Assembly (NCBI GenBank): GCA_913054205.1
Contig: CAJXJM010000094.1
Span: 1 to 8,171 of the forward strand
DNA: 8,171 nt
Direction of reading: 5' to 3'
Source: an uncultured Rhodospirillaceae bacterium
Lineage (GTDB): Bacteria > Pseudomonadota > Alphaproteobacteria > Rhodospirillales > UBA2165
Part shown: piece after piece, positions 1 through 5,171 of the stretch
Layout: each line of letters begins with the position of its first letter
How positions within the stretch are numbered: position 1 is the stretch's first letter
Translations under genes and position numbers: made by a program
The notes under the pieces: model-generated
The model's database searches: none
Seen by the model: only the letters and a program-made list of their open reading frames with translations
What the model was told of the DNA's origin: nothing

Positions 1-50
1 GCAAGCATCTTTGCCCGAGCTTCTGCATCAAATATTACTTCTTTCGCCAT
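1..50 (-). CDS. groEL: 60 kDa chaperonin GroEL, N-terminal fragment
   Basis: Only the first 16 codons and part of the next are present; the gene continues past the left edge. The translation starts MAKEVIFDAEARAKML, the typical alphaproteobacterial GroEL N-terminus. GroEL forms the double-ring ATP-dependent folding chamber in the cytoplasm and works with the GroES lid encoded just upstream. The start codon at 48-50 is preceded by GGAGA (complement of 60-64) at a spacing of 9 nt. The 60-nt gap after groES shows no terminator, so the two genes should be cotranscribed. Identity is inferred from the short N-terminus plus the groES context, which together make it nearly certain. Confidence 0.93.
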   Translation of the reverse strand, partial: MAKEVIFDAEARAKML

Positions 51-110
51 CTCAAATGTTCTCCATAGCGTTTAAAAAATTATTTTACTCAGGTGAATTG
101 AGGAATTGAT

Positions 111-398
111 TTAATCAATCACACCCATGATGTCCGTTTCCTGCATGATCAGCAGGTCTTCACCGTCAACGGCGATTTCAGTACCGGACCATTTACCAAA
201 AAGAACGGTATCGCCCTTTTTGACGTCCATAGCGACGGGATTACCATCTTTGCCACGCGCACCAGAACCAACGGCGACCACAAGGCCCTCCGATGGTTTT
301 TCTTGCGCAGTGTCTGGAATGATGATGCCGCCAGCTGTTTTTTCACCTTGTTCCAGGCGACGAACAGCAATGCGATCGTGAAGTGGTTTAAAACCCAT
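111..398 (-). CDS. groES: 10 kDa co-chaperonin GroES
   Basis: This 95-residue protein has the normal GroES length. It caps the GroEL ring and encloses unfolded substrates in the cytoplasm. It opens with [14 protein letters not shown] and carries the mobile loop at about residues 17-33, including the hydrophobic III tripeptide (25-27) that docks on GroEL. It ends in the family-typical KWSGTEI and [12 protein letters not shown] segments. I chose the ATG at 396-398 because AGGAG lies about 8 nt upstream and the product then begins like other GroES proteins. An in-frame ATG 33 nt further upstream would add 11 non-family residues. It is the first gene of a groES-groEL operon under the CIRCE element and heat-shock-like promoter to its right. 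Confidence 0.98.
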   Translation of the reverse strand: MGFKPLHDRIAVRRLEQGEKTAGGIIIPDTAQEKPSEGLVVAVGSGARGKDGNPVAMDVKKGDTVLFGKWSGTEIAVDGEDLLIMQETDIMGVID

Positions 399-495
399 TA
401 TTAAAACTCCTATATATCGAGCCCGATCCATACCTAAATTTTCATCCAGAAATTGGCTGAAATCAGGCTCAAACTCGAAACTCTATCTAAAATAT

Positions 496-522
496 TTGGC
501 ACTCTCCAAATGAGAGTGCCAG
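496..522 (-). promoter_or_regulatory. CIRCE operator (HrcA binding site)
   Basis: The sequence reads TTGGCACTC-N9-GAGTGCCAG. This is a perfect 9-bp inverted repeat, except that the outermost T/G pair does not match, and it keeps the N9 spacer of the CIRCE consensus TTAGCACTC-N9-GAGTGCTAA. CIRCE is the operator of the HrcA repressor in groESL and dnaKJ operons. Here it lies about 98 nt upstream of the groES start and immediately downstream of the likely -10 box, where bound HrcA would block transcription. hrcA itself is not in the window. Confidence 0.95.
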
Positions 523-525
523 TGA

Positions 526-553
526 TTTATGCCGGGAGACAGCTAAGGTCAAG
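526..553 (-). promoter_or_regulatory. groESL heat-shock promoter (candidate)
   Basis: On the minus strand, CTTGACC (547-553) is followed by a -10-like CATAAAT (525-531). In the form CTTGA-N17-CATAA this resembles alphaproteobacterial sigma-32 promoters, which have a CTTG -35 box. Read as a sigma-70 promoter it is TTGACC-N15-CATAAA, with a short spacer. The predicted start falls at about 519-520, inside CIRCE, which is the usual arrangement. Assignment to RpoH is inferred from the motif and the adjacent rpoH gene. Confidence 0.6.
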
Positions 554-608
554 GTTTGATTGACATTTTTTTCAAAACTTCCGAGCAGCCCGTGTTTTAT
601 ATTCTATT

Positions 609-1484
609 TCAATTGATTACCGCAGCCTCACGGATTGCCTTTTGAACCTTCTCAAAAGCGCGATTTTCAAGCTGACGGACCCGTTCACGGCTTATGCCGT
701 AGCCTTTGCCGAGCTTCTCCAAAGTGATCGGATCATCTTTCAGTCGACGCTCAATAAAGATGTCACGTTCGCGTTCGGGCAACTCATCCAAAGCGGCTTT
801 AAGCAAACCGCTGCGAATATCAGCTTCTTCCCGGTGCGCTACGATTGCTTCAGGCGATGGTGTATTATCGACGAGCGTATCTTGAAACTCGATCGAATCC
901 TCTTCGCCAAGGGTAATCGGCGCGTTTAGCGATTGATCACGGATCGTCATCCGACCATTCATATGAATGATGTCTTTTTCAGGAAGATTAAACTGCTGAG
1001 ACAGAATCTTTGCTTGCTCAGGGTTAATTTCACTGCTGTCGATGATTTCGAGACGGCGTTTGGCTTTGCGCAAGCTAAAGAACAATTTTTTCTGCGCGGC
1101 CATCGTTCCCATTTTAACCATCGACCAGGATTTGAGGACATATTCTGTGACCGAAGCCCTAATCCACCACATCGCATAAGTCGACAAGCGGAAACCACGT
1201 TCCGGCTCAAATTTCTTAACAGCTTTCATGAGACCGATATTGCCTTCTGAAATTAGATCGGCAACCGGTAAACCATAACCTCTAAACTGCATGGCGATCT
1301 TCGCCACTAAGCGCAGATGACTGGTGACAAGTTTATGCGCGGCTTCGCTTTCGCCGGTTTCGGCATAGCGCTCTGCGAGCATTAACTCTTCATCCGCAGT
1401 CAACAGCGGAAAAGATTTGATATCGTTTAGATAGCGGGACAATCCACTATCACTGGATAATACAGGTAAAGTTGTTGTAACCAT
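609..1484 (-). CDS. rpoH: RNA polymerase heat-shock sigma factor RpoH (sigma-32)
   Basis: This 291-residue group 3 sigma factor directs RNA polymerase to heat-shock promoters. Region 2 spans about residues 51-120, with the core-binding and -10 recognition helices (HLRLVAKIAMQFRGYGLP, then STYAMWWIRASV). The RpoH box QKKLFFSLR at 131-139 separates RpoH from the housekeeping sigma factor. Region 4 lies at about 228-285, with the -35 recognition helix-turn-helix around 254-275 (GISRERVRQLENRAFEKV). The ATG at 1482-1484 was chosen because GGGAGA sits about 6 nt upstream. A longer frame would add 29 residues unlike the family. groESL, a classic target, is next downstream on the same strand. No strong terminator lies between them, but groESL has its own promoter. 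The leader is long, and a candidate RpoH-type promoter lies about 250 nt upstream. Confidence 0.97.
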   Translation of the reverse strand: MVTTTLPVLSSDSGLSRYLNDIKSFPLLTADEELMLAERYAETGESEAAHKLVTSHLRLVAKIAMQFRGYGLPVADLISEGNIGLMKAVKKFEPERGFRLSTYAMWWIRASVTEYVLKSWSMVKMGTMAAQKKLFFSLRKAKRRLEIIDSSEINPEQAKILSQQFNLPEKDIIHMNGRMTIRDQSLNAPITLGEEDSIEFQDTLVDNTPSPEAIVAHREEADIRSGLLKAALDELPERERDIFIERRLKDDPITLEKLGKGYGISRERVRQLENRAFEKVQKAIREAAVIN

Positions 1485-1586
1485 TTTTATCTCCCGTCTA
1501 ACAATACACCGATTAAAAGAAGATGGTGCGGGTACCAATTGAGCAGACCCAATGCGGGCGTGCTTAGTCAAATACGTGGTATTAGC

Positions 1587-1622
1587 CTATACGGGACAAT
1601 TAATGAGATGATCCAAAGCCAT
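1587..1622 (-). other. Possible 11-codon leader peptide frame before rpoH
   Basis: On the minus strand a GGAGG (complement of 1632-1636) lies 9 nt before an ATG that opens MALDHLINCPV followed by TAG. The Shine-Dalgarno match and spacing are good. However, a frame this short can arise by chance, and the same GGAGG is followed by another ATG in a different frame. If it is translated, it sits in the rpoH leader. Nothing beyond the spacing supports function. Confidence 0.15.
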
Positions 1623-1739
1623 CAGTCATATCCTCCATTTGAGCAACATGCCTAGTACACAATTCCAACCCACTTATTTGGGCTTGGCGCTTCCAGTTTG
1701 GCCCCTTCAATAGGCAACCTCACTGGGAACAATTAGGAT

Positions 1740-1767
1740 ATTATGGAATAATCGGTCCAAAATCAAG
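1740..1767 (-). promoter_or_regulatory. Candidate rpoH promoter, heat-shock type
   Basis: On the minus strand CTTGATT (1761-1767) is followed by CATAAT (1740-1745). The arrangement CTTGA-N17-CATAA is the same as in the groES promoter of this window. CATAAT matches the sigma-70 -10 box at 5 of 6 positions, but the sigma-70 spacer would be only 15 nt. Transcription would start near 1733 and give an rpoH leader of about 250 nt. RpoH autoregulation from a sigma-32-type promoter is known in some alphaproteobacteria such as Caulobacter; applying it here is inference. Confidence 0.4.
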
Positions 1768-1866
1768 ATGATTCGAATTTCGGGCAATATACCCACTCAA
1801 AATAGCGCCAAATACCGGTAGTATTCTGCGGTTTTCTTGAATTATTAAACTTTTGTAATGTTGATG

Positions 1867-1936
1867 AATTAAGGGGACACAATACTAATTAGGAAAGTTG
1901 TGAAAGGGTATTAATTAGTATTGTGTCCCCTTAATT
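1867..1936. repeat. Long perfect inverted repeat, REP/MITE-like element
   Basis: Two 25-nt arms (1867-1891 and 1912-1936) are perfect reverse complements around a 20-nt loop. The left arm begins AATTAAGGGGACACAAT and the right arm ends TGTCCCCTTAATT. Both arms are AT-rich apart from a GGGGACA core. From memory, similar GGGGACA palindromes occur as dispersed elements near REP-associated tyrosine (Y1) transposase genes in proteobacteria. No transposase is present here, so it would be a non-autonomous copy. In RNA it could form a long hairpin that also ends transcription of the CoxG-like gene. It is not a standard terminator, because no clean U-tract follows the stem. Confidence 0.8.
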
Positions 1937-1955
1937 ATTTGTCCCCTTAATTATT
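1924..1955. repeat. 16-bp tandem direct duplication at the edge of the inverted repeat
   Basis: TGTCCCCTTAATTATT occurs twice back to back (1924-1939 and 1940-1955). The first copy covers the outer part of the right palindrome arm. The second ends two bases inside the stop codon (1954-1956) of the CoxG-like gene, so that gene takes part of its stop from the repeat. The duplication may record insertion, slippage or partial excision of the element. Confidence 0.85.
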
Positions 1956-2538
1956 AAGATGCAAAGACGTAGAGTAAGACGCCGACAACGATAACCAGGC
2001 CAAATCCCCAAACCATCGGTGAAATGCCAGCACTCTCCGTGCTTTCTGCTGCCGTTGCGGTTTCTGCCGCTGCTTCTTCAGGTGTCGCCGCTTCAGCACC
2101 GCCGCCAACAATCTCCGAGAACTTTCCAAAAAAATCATCAGCCTGTTTTTTGGCAACGCCTTCGACCAAGCGACTGCCGACACTCGCAAGTTTGCCGCCG
2201 ACTTCTGCTGTGGCTTCATAGTTCAAAATAGTTTCGCCGGCATCCTCGGTGAGTTTGACCGTCGCACCGCCTTTGGCAAATCCCGCGACGCCGCCCTGAC
2301 CTTCGCCTGAGATCCTATAGCCATTTGGCGGATCGAGTTCAGAAAGCGTCACTTTACCGGCAAACTTAGCTTTAACCGGACCGACTTTTGCCGTTACTTT
2401 GGCGGAAAATTGAGTATCTGAATCTTTGGTGAGTTCCTGGCACCCGTCGATGCATTGTTTCAGCACCTCCGGGTCGTTGAGGGCTTCCCACACTTTTTCC
2501 CGTGGCGCTGAGATACGATATTCACCGGTTAAATTCAT
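1954..2538 (-). CDS. CoxG-like SRPBCC protein with C-terminal membrane anchor
   Basis: This 194-residue protein resembles the carbon monoxide dehydrogenase subunit G (CoxG) family, part of the SRPBCC/START-like fold. Residues 1-145 form the domain: MNLTGEYRISAPREKVW at the N-terminus, IDGCQEL at 30-36 where the family usually has a PGC motif, GQGGVAGFAKGGATV at 80-94, and GGKLASVGSRLVEGVAKK near 114-131. An Ala/Glu/Thr-rich linker (about 147-170) leads to one hydrophobic helix (174-192). CoxG of Oligotropha helps attach CO dehydrogenase to the membrane. No coxM, coxS or coxL lies nearby, so the partner here is unknown and a CO role should not be assumed. GGAG lies 9 nt before the start. The upstream gene ends 73 nt away on the same strand, so an operon is likely. 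Confidence 0.85.
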   Translation of the reverse strand: MNLTGEYRISAPREKVWEALNDPEVLKQCIDGCQELTKDSDTQFSAKVTAKVGPVKAKFAGKVTLSELDPPNGYRISGEGQGGVAGFAKGGATVKLTEDAGETILNYEATAEVGGKLASVGSRLVEGVAKKQADDFFGKFSEIVGGGAEAATPEEAAAETATAAESTESAGISPMVWGFGLVIVVGVLLYVFAS

Positions 2539-2611
2539 TTTGTTTAGCTCCGCTTAATCCTAATTTCAAAAGGAGCGTAACTTAGTGCTTAATTAGCAAG
2601 TGATCAATAAG

Positions 2612-3127
2612 CTAAAAGCTGTCGTCTTGAATACCGGCGATAAAATTATCGACGCGGGTCTTTGTATTAAAGCCAAATTCGGTATCTTCATCAGCCAAAA
2701 TATAAAATGCAGCCAATGTCGCGGCGAGGTATCCTGTATTCTTGGCTTCATAAAATTTTGAAGGTGGCACGCGTTTGAGTGTCGCGACGGCAATTTTTTC
2801 GGTTTTATACTCTCCGGAATTGATACCGTTCATGGTTTCAACAATTGTTGATTGGGTTTTGCGGCCAATTTCATCAATTCCTTCATCATTGAAACTATCA
2901 TTAATGATGCCGATGAGCTTTTTAGTATTTCGATCGATGGCTTGCGGCGCATTTTGATTTTGCAACTCTTGAACATTGCCCATGCGCGTTACCAGCCAAA
3001 CGGCAATGATTAACGCGATGCCAAATCCTAAGGATACCAGCGCCATAATTCCGTTTTGCCGAAAGAAATAAATCGCTACCGCCGTCAGCAATATGATTAG
3101 CAGCGTCAGACCAATACGTAAGAGCAT
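2612..3127 (-). CDS. Unrecognised protein with two N-terminal membrane segments
   Basis: I do not recognise a family for this 171-residue protein. Two hydrophobic helices (about 4-22 and 27-46) are separated by a short FFRQNG turn. They are followed by a soluble domain of about 120 residues, rich in Asn, Asp, Lys and Thr, with KLIGIINDSFNDEGIDEIG near 70-88 and a mildly hydrophobic stretch (GYLAATLAAFYILADED, 132-148). No Cys or His cluster and no obvious catalytic motif is visible. GGGAG about 10 nt before the ATG supports the start. It probably shares a transcript with the CoxG-like gene downstream, and both products would sit in the inner membrane. A joint role is only inference from position. 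Confidence 0.75.
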   Translation of the reverse strand: MLLRIGLTLLIILLTAVAIYFFRQNGIMALVSLGFGIALIIAVWLVTRMGNVQELQNQNAPQAIDRNTKKLIGIINDSFNDEGIDEIGRKTQSTIVETMNGINSGEYKTEKIAVATLKRVPPSKFYEAKNTGYLAATLAAFYILADEDTEFGFNTKTRVDNFIAGIQDDSF

Positions 3128-3193
3128 ACCTAAATTTCTCCCTCAAGAAGCAGCCGTCAATTTAAGTTACAAAATATTCCATCTTTACGGGCT

Positions 3194-3199
3194 ATTATA
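3194..3199 (-). promoter_or_regulatory. Candidate -10 box for the 2612-3127 / CoxG-like gene pair
   Basis: A perfect TATAAT lies on the minus strand 66 nt upstream of the start at 3127. No good -35 hexamer lies 16-18 nt further upstream. A small perfect dyad AGCAAT-ATA-ATTGCT (3214-3228) occupies that position and overlaps the stop codon of the preceding gene. It could be an operator or chance; it lacks the T-tract of a terminator. Confidence 0.35.
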
Positions 3200-3227
3200 C
3201 TGTGGTTTTCAACAGCAATATAATTGC

Positions 3228-4166
3228 TTATTCGGCAGCCTTTTTACTGTCCTTCAATTCTCGCGCGGTCTTGGCATAAATCTCAATTGAGCTTTGCATT
3301 GATCTGCTTTTATCATGGGTCTCACGCGTTTCAGCGCCCAAAGGAGACGCATCCAGCACGCGGAATACATCTGCCGCGCCTTTATGTAAATTGGGTGTCA
3401 TTCCAGCAGAACCAAATGTATCGGAGATTTGGTCCATTTCGCCGGCCCAGCGCCCAGCATCGCAGGCATACATCGAAACCCGCTTATTCATCCCTTCCCA
3501 GTGAAACTTTTGGCTGTTTTCAATCTCGCTTTGAATTTCTTCACTAATGCCGAGCAATTCAGCCGTCACCAATACGCTTGTGTGCAGGGTCATCATGCCT
3601 TTGGTTAAAGCCGCGTAGCACATTTTAATGGCAGAGGCTTTGGTAATGTCATCGCCCATCGGCATAAACTTGATGCCATCACCATCGACAAAACGAATGA
3701 GATCAACGTCAGGGCCGCTTGCATAGAATTTTGTTTTAGGCGGCGAGCTTTCGGCGTTTCGACTCACCGGCAGCTTACCGGGCGGCGGTCCAATAATGCC
3801 AACATTGACCATGGTCGCACCCGCATCTGCCATTTTTGCGGCAATCGATAACGTGGTATCCGGGGAAATGGCATTGCAGTCGACATAGACTGCTTTCTCA
3901 CCACTTTCCTTCATCGCCGTTGCGACTTCACCGGCAAACGCATCGGCCTTTTCTGGCGGCATGATTGAGAAAATAAAATCACTTTCGGCGACAAGAGCGT
4001 TAAGGTCTGCGACATCTTCCATGCCGGCACGTTCGGCGCGGGCCTTGCTGAGGTCACTGCGCCCGGATAAAACCGTGACGACTCGATGGCCTTTTCCAAC
4101 AAACACGCCGCCAATCGTATGGCCCATATCACCTGGGCTCATCAATCCAATAGTTGGTTTCGCCAT
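3228..4166 (-). CDS. NAD(P)-dependent oxidoreductase, 6-phosphogluconate-dehydrogenase-like with DUF1932-type C-terminus
   Basis: This 312-residue protein belongs to the beta-hydroxyacid dehydrogenase / 6-phosphogluconate dehydrogenase superfamily. The Rossmann glycine motif IGLMSPGDMGHTIG (6-19) starts the N-terminal NAD(P)-binding domain, which continues through SDFIFSIMPP (62-71) and VYVDCNAISP (93-102). The all-helical C-terminal part (about 175-300) contains the probable catalytic lysine K181 in KASAIKMCYAALTKG, and resembles the DUF1932 domain found in this subgroup. The substrate cannot be read from the sequence. The ATG at 4164-4166 was chosen because the glycine motif then sits at the usual distance and AGGGA precedes it. 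An upstream ATG at 4205 would add 13 polar residues. The gene is divergent from the interrupted ArsR gene, with a 136-nt shared control region. Confidence 0.88.
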   Translation of the reverse strand: MAKPTIGLMSPGDMGHTIGGVFVGKGHRVVTVLSGRSDLSKARAERAGMEDVADLNALVAESDFIFSIMPPEKADAFAGEVATAMKESGEKAVYVDCNAISPDTTLSIAAKMADAGATMVNVGIIGPPPGKLPVSRNAESSPPKTKFYASGPDVDLIRFVDGDGIKFMPMGDDITKASAIKMCYAALTKGMMTLHTSVLVTAELLGISEEIQSEIENSQKFHWEGMNKRVSMYACDAGRWAGEMDQISDTFGSAGMTPNLHKGAADVFRVLDASPLGAETRETHDKSRSMQSSIEIYAKTARELKDSKKAAE

Positions 4167-4231
4167 TTTTTCCCTTTTTAAATTTTCGTTTTGATTTATG
4201 GGCATTTTAGCCCGCCTTTTCCTGGTCGTAC

Positions 4232-4260
4232 CAGACTATTAACTCATAAACAAATATACT
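4232..4260 (+). promoter_or_regulatory. Candidate promoter of the ArsR-AHSA1-GST cluster
   Basis: TATACT at 4255-4260 matches the -10 consensus at 5 of 6 positions. CAGACT at 4232-4237 gives a weak -35 with a 17-nt spacer. The expected start near 4267 falls inside the dyad at 4264-4285, as expected for a repressor-controlled promoter. Confidence 0.4.
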
Positions 4261-4263
4261 AAA

Positions 4264-4285
4264 TTTAACTAATACGTTAATTAAA
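4264..4285. promoter_or_regulatory. Candidate ArsR-type operator
   Basis: This is an imperfect dyad, TTTAACTAA-N4-TTAATTAAA, with 8 of 9 arm positions complementary. It lies just downstream of the candidate -10 box and 17 nt before the start of the ArsR gene. AT-rich dyads at this position are typical operators of ArsR/SmtB repressors. The surrounding DNA is AT-rich, so chance symmetry is possible. Confidence 0.35.
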
Positions 4286-4302
4286 GGATTGGTTAAATAA
4301 AG

Positions 4303-4695
4303 ATGGAACGGAATCTAGACGCCACCTTCGCCGCTCTCGCCGACCCAACACGCCGGGCCATTCTTGCCCGGTTGTCATTGGGATAAATCTCGGTTGGAGA
4401 ACTGGCCGAACCTTTTAAGATTTCGGCGCCAGCGATATCGCGTCACCTCAAAGTATTAGAGAAAGCCAACCTCATCGAACGCAAGACCGATGCCCAATGG
4501 CGGCGGCTGAAACTAAATCCGAAAGGATTGAAGACGGCAGCGGATTGGATTTCCCACTATCAACAATTCTGGGAAAGCCAGTTTGATGCCTTAGCGGACT
4601 ACCTACACGACTTAAAAAAATTAGAAACTCAAACGAACCACACTAAGGAGGACAAAACTCATGCAACAAGTTCAGACAAACGAAATAGGAAATGA
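4303..4695 (+). pseudogene. ArsR-family winged-helix repressor gene interrupted by an in-frame TAA
   Basis: The frame opens MERNLDATFAALADPTRRAI, the standard start of ArsR-family regulators paired with AHSA1 genes. It stops at TAA (4384-4386, codon 28) and then continues in the same frame. The continuation has ISVGELAEPFKISAPAIS, the recognition helix region SRHLKVLEKANLI, a wing ending in WRRLKLNP, and the C-terminal dimer helices with FWESQFDALADYL. Relatives usually have Gly-Glu-Ala or similar here, so one G-to-T change (GAA to TAA at 4384) explains the stop. No other frame damage is visible and there is no in-frame ATG after the stop. No metal-binding Cys pair is visible, as is usual for this subgroup. 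The final codons overlap the next gene by 35 nt. No strong Shine-Dalgarno sequence precedes the ATG. It is either a recent pseudogene or a sequencing error. Confidence 0.85.
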
Positions 4696-5149
4696 AACGA
4701 TGGCACCAGATTCAACACAACCTATCGAGCTTAGAATTGAACGCACTTTCGACGCGCCCTGCGAAACCGTATTCGATGCTTGGATCGAACGGGATCAGGC
4801 ATCTCAATGGTTCGGTCCGGAAGGCTTTACTATTCCACTATGCGAGGTTGATGGCACCGAAGGCGGCAGCTATCGCATGTGCATGCGCGACCCGGAAGGC
4901 GGCGAACATGTTGTCACAGGTTCTTACGTTGAAATCTGCCGACCGGATCGTCTGGTTTTCACTTGGGCCTGGGAAGAAGATGGCGTTGTCGGTCACTCGA
5001 CTGAAGTTATCGTCGAGTTTGCCGCCAATGGCGATAAAACCGATTTGGTCCTCATTCATCGCGGCTTCGAAACTGAAGAGAGCATGAACGGCCACAATAT
5101 GGGCTGGACGAGTTCTTTCGAAAGCCTCGCCGAATTGTTAGCAGCGTAA
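4661..5149 (+). CDS. AHSA1-family SRPBCC domain protein
   Basis: This 162-residue protein has one SRPBCC (Bet v 1-like) fold of the AHSA1 (activator of Hsp90 ATPase homologue 1) type. IERTFDAPCETVFDAWIE (26-43) begins the fold. QWFGPEGF (49-56), GGSYRMCM (68-75), GSYVEICRPDRLVFTW (87-102) and the C-terminal helix GWTSSFESLAELL (148-160) are family landmarks. Bacterial members have a hydrophobic ligand cavity and mostly unknown ligands; the Hsp90 name should not be taken as function. AAGGAGG at 4645-4651, 9 nt before the ATG, decides the start. A second ATG at 4700, with AGGA 9 nt upstream, would remove 13 residues and is also possible. The gene follows the ArsR gene, a very common pairing in which ArsR represses it, and precedes a GST gene by 22 nt. 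Confidence 0.9.
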   Translation: MQQVQTNEIGNETMAPDSTQPIELRIERTFDAPCETVFDAWIERDQASQWFGPEGFTIPLCEVDGTEGGSYRMCMRDPEGGEHVVTGSYVEICRPDRLVFTWAWEEDGVVGHSTEVIVEFAANGDKTDLVLIHRGFETEESMNGHNMGWTSSFESLAELLAA

Positions 5150-5171
5150 ATAAAGCGAAAGGAACAAGACA

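Larger units (their letters stand above)
1485..1953. other. Long noncoding gap upstream of rpoH
   Basis: This stretch of about 470 nt carries no convincing gene. From the rpoH side it holds the rpoH ribosome binding site, an AT-rich leader of about 250 nt, a possible 11-codon reading frame (1587-1622), a candidate promoter (1740-1767), an undistinguished stretch from about 1770 to 1866, and the inverted-repeat element at 1867-1955. I see no tRNA-like cloverleaf and no coding-like composition. Confidence 0.6.

Noticed and set aside
554..608. Hairpin CGGG-CTG-CTCG after rpoH as a terminator
   Set aside because: The stem is only 4 bp with one wobble pair, plus a loosely paired outer AAAAC/GTTTT, and no proper T-tract follows. 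Read-through into groESL remains possible.
642..1250. Plus-strand open frames opposite rpoH
   Set aside because: They are antisense to a clearly conserved gene, have no family resemblance and no convincing ribosome binding sites.
1867..1955. CRISPR array reading of the repeats
   Set aside because: There are only two adjacent 16-bp copies with no spacers and one palindrome, and no cas genes.
1947..2219. Alternative minus-strand frame overlapping the CoxG-like gene
   Set aside because: Its Lys/Arg/Gln-rich low-complexity translation comes from reading the Ala/Glu-rich linker out of frame.
1954..2538. Reading the CoxG-like gene as evidence for aerobic CO oxidation
   Set aside because: No coxM, coxS, coxL or maturation genes are in the window, and CoxG-like proteins occur widely without them.
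4167..4205. Upstream ATG for the 6-phosphogluconate-dehydrogenase-like gene
   Set aside because: It would add 13 polar residues before the glycine motif; the ATG at 4166 has AGGGA just upstream and fits the family N-terminus.
4222..4234. Dyad CTGGT-CGT-ACCAG in the divergent region
   Set aside because: A 5-bp stem around a 3-nt loop is common by chance, and it does not coincide with a good promoter element.
4384..4386. Programmed stop-codon readthrough or recoding in the ArsR gene
   Set aside because: TAA is not used for selenocysteine or pyrrolysine, no recoding signal is visible, and one point mutation or sequencing error explains it more simply.
4661..5149. Linking the AHSA1 protein to the heat-shock genes as an Hsp90 co-chaperone
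   Set aside because: Bacterial AHSA1-domain proteins share only the SRPBCC fold. The gene sits with ArsR and GST genes on the other strand, about 3 kb from the heat-shock block.
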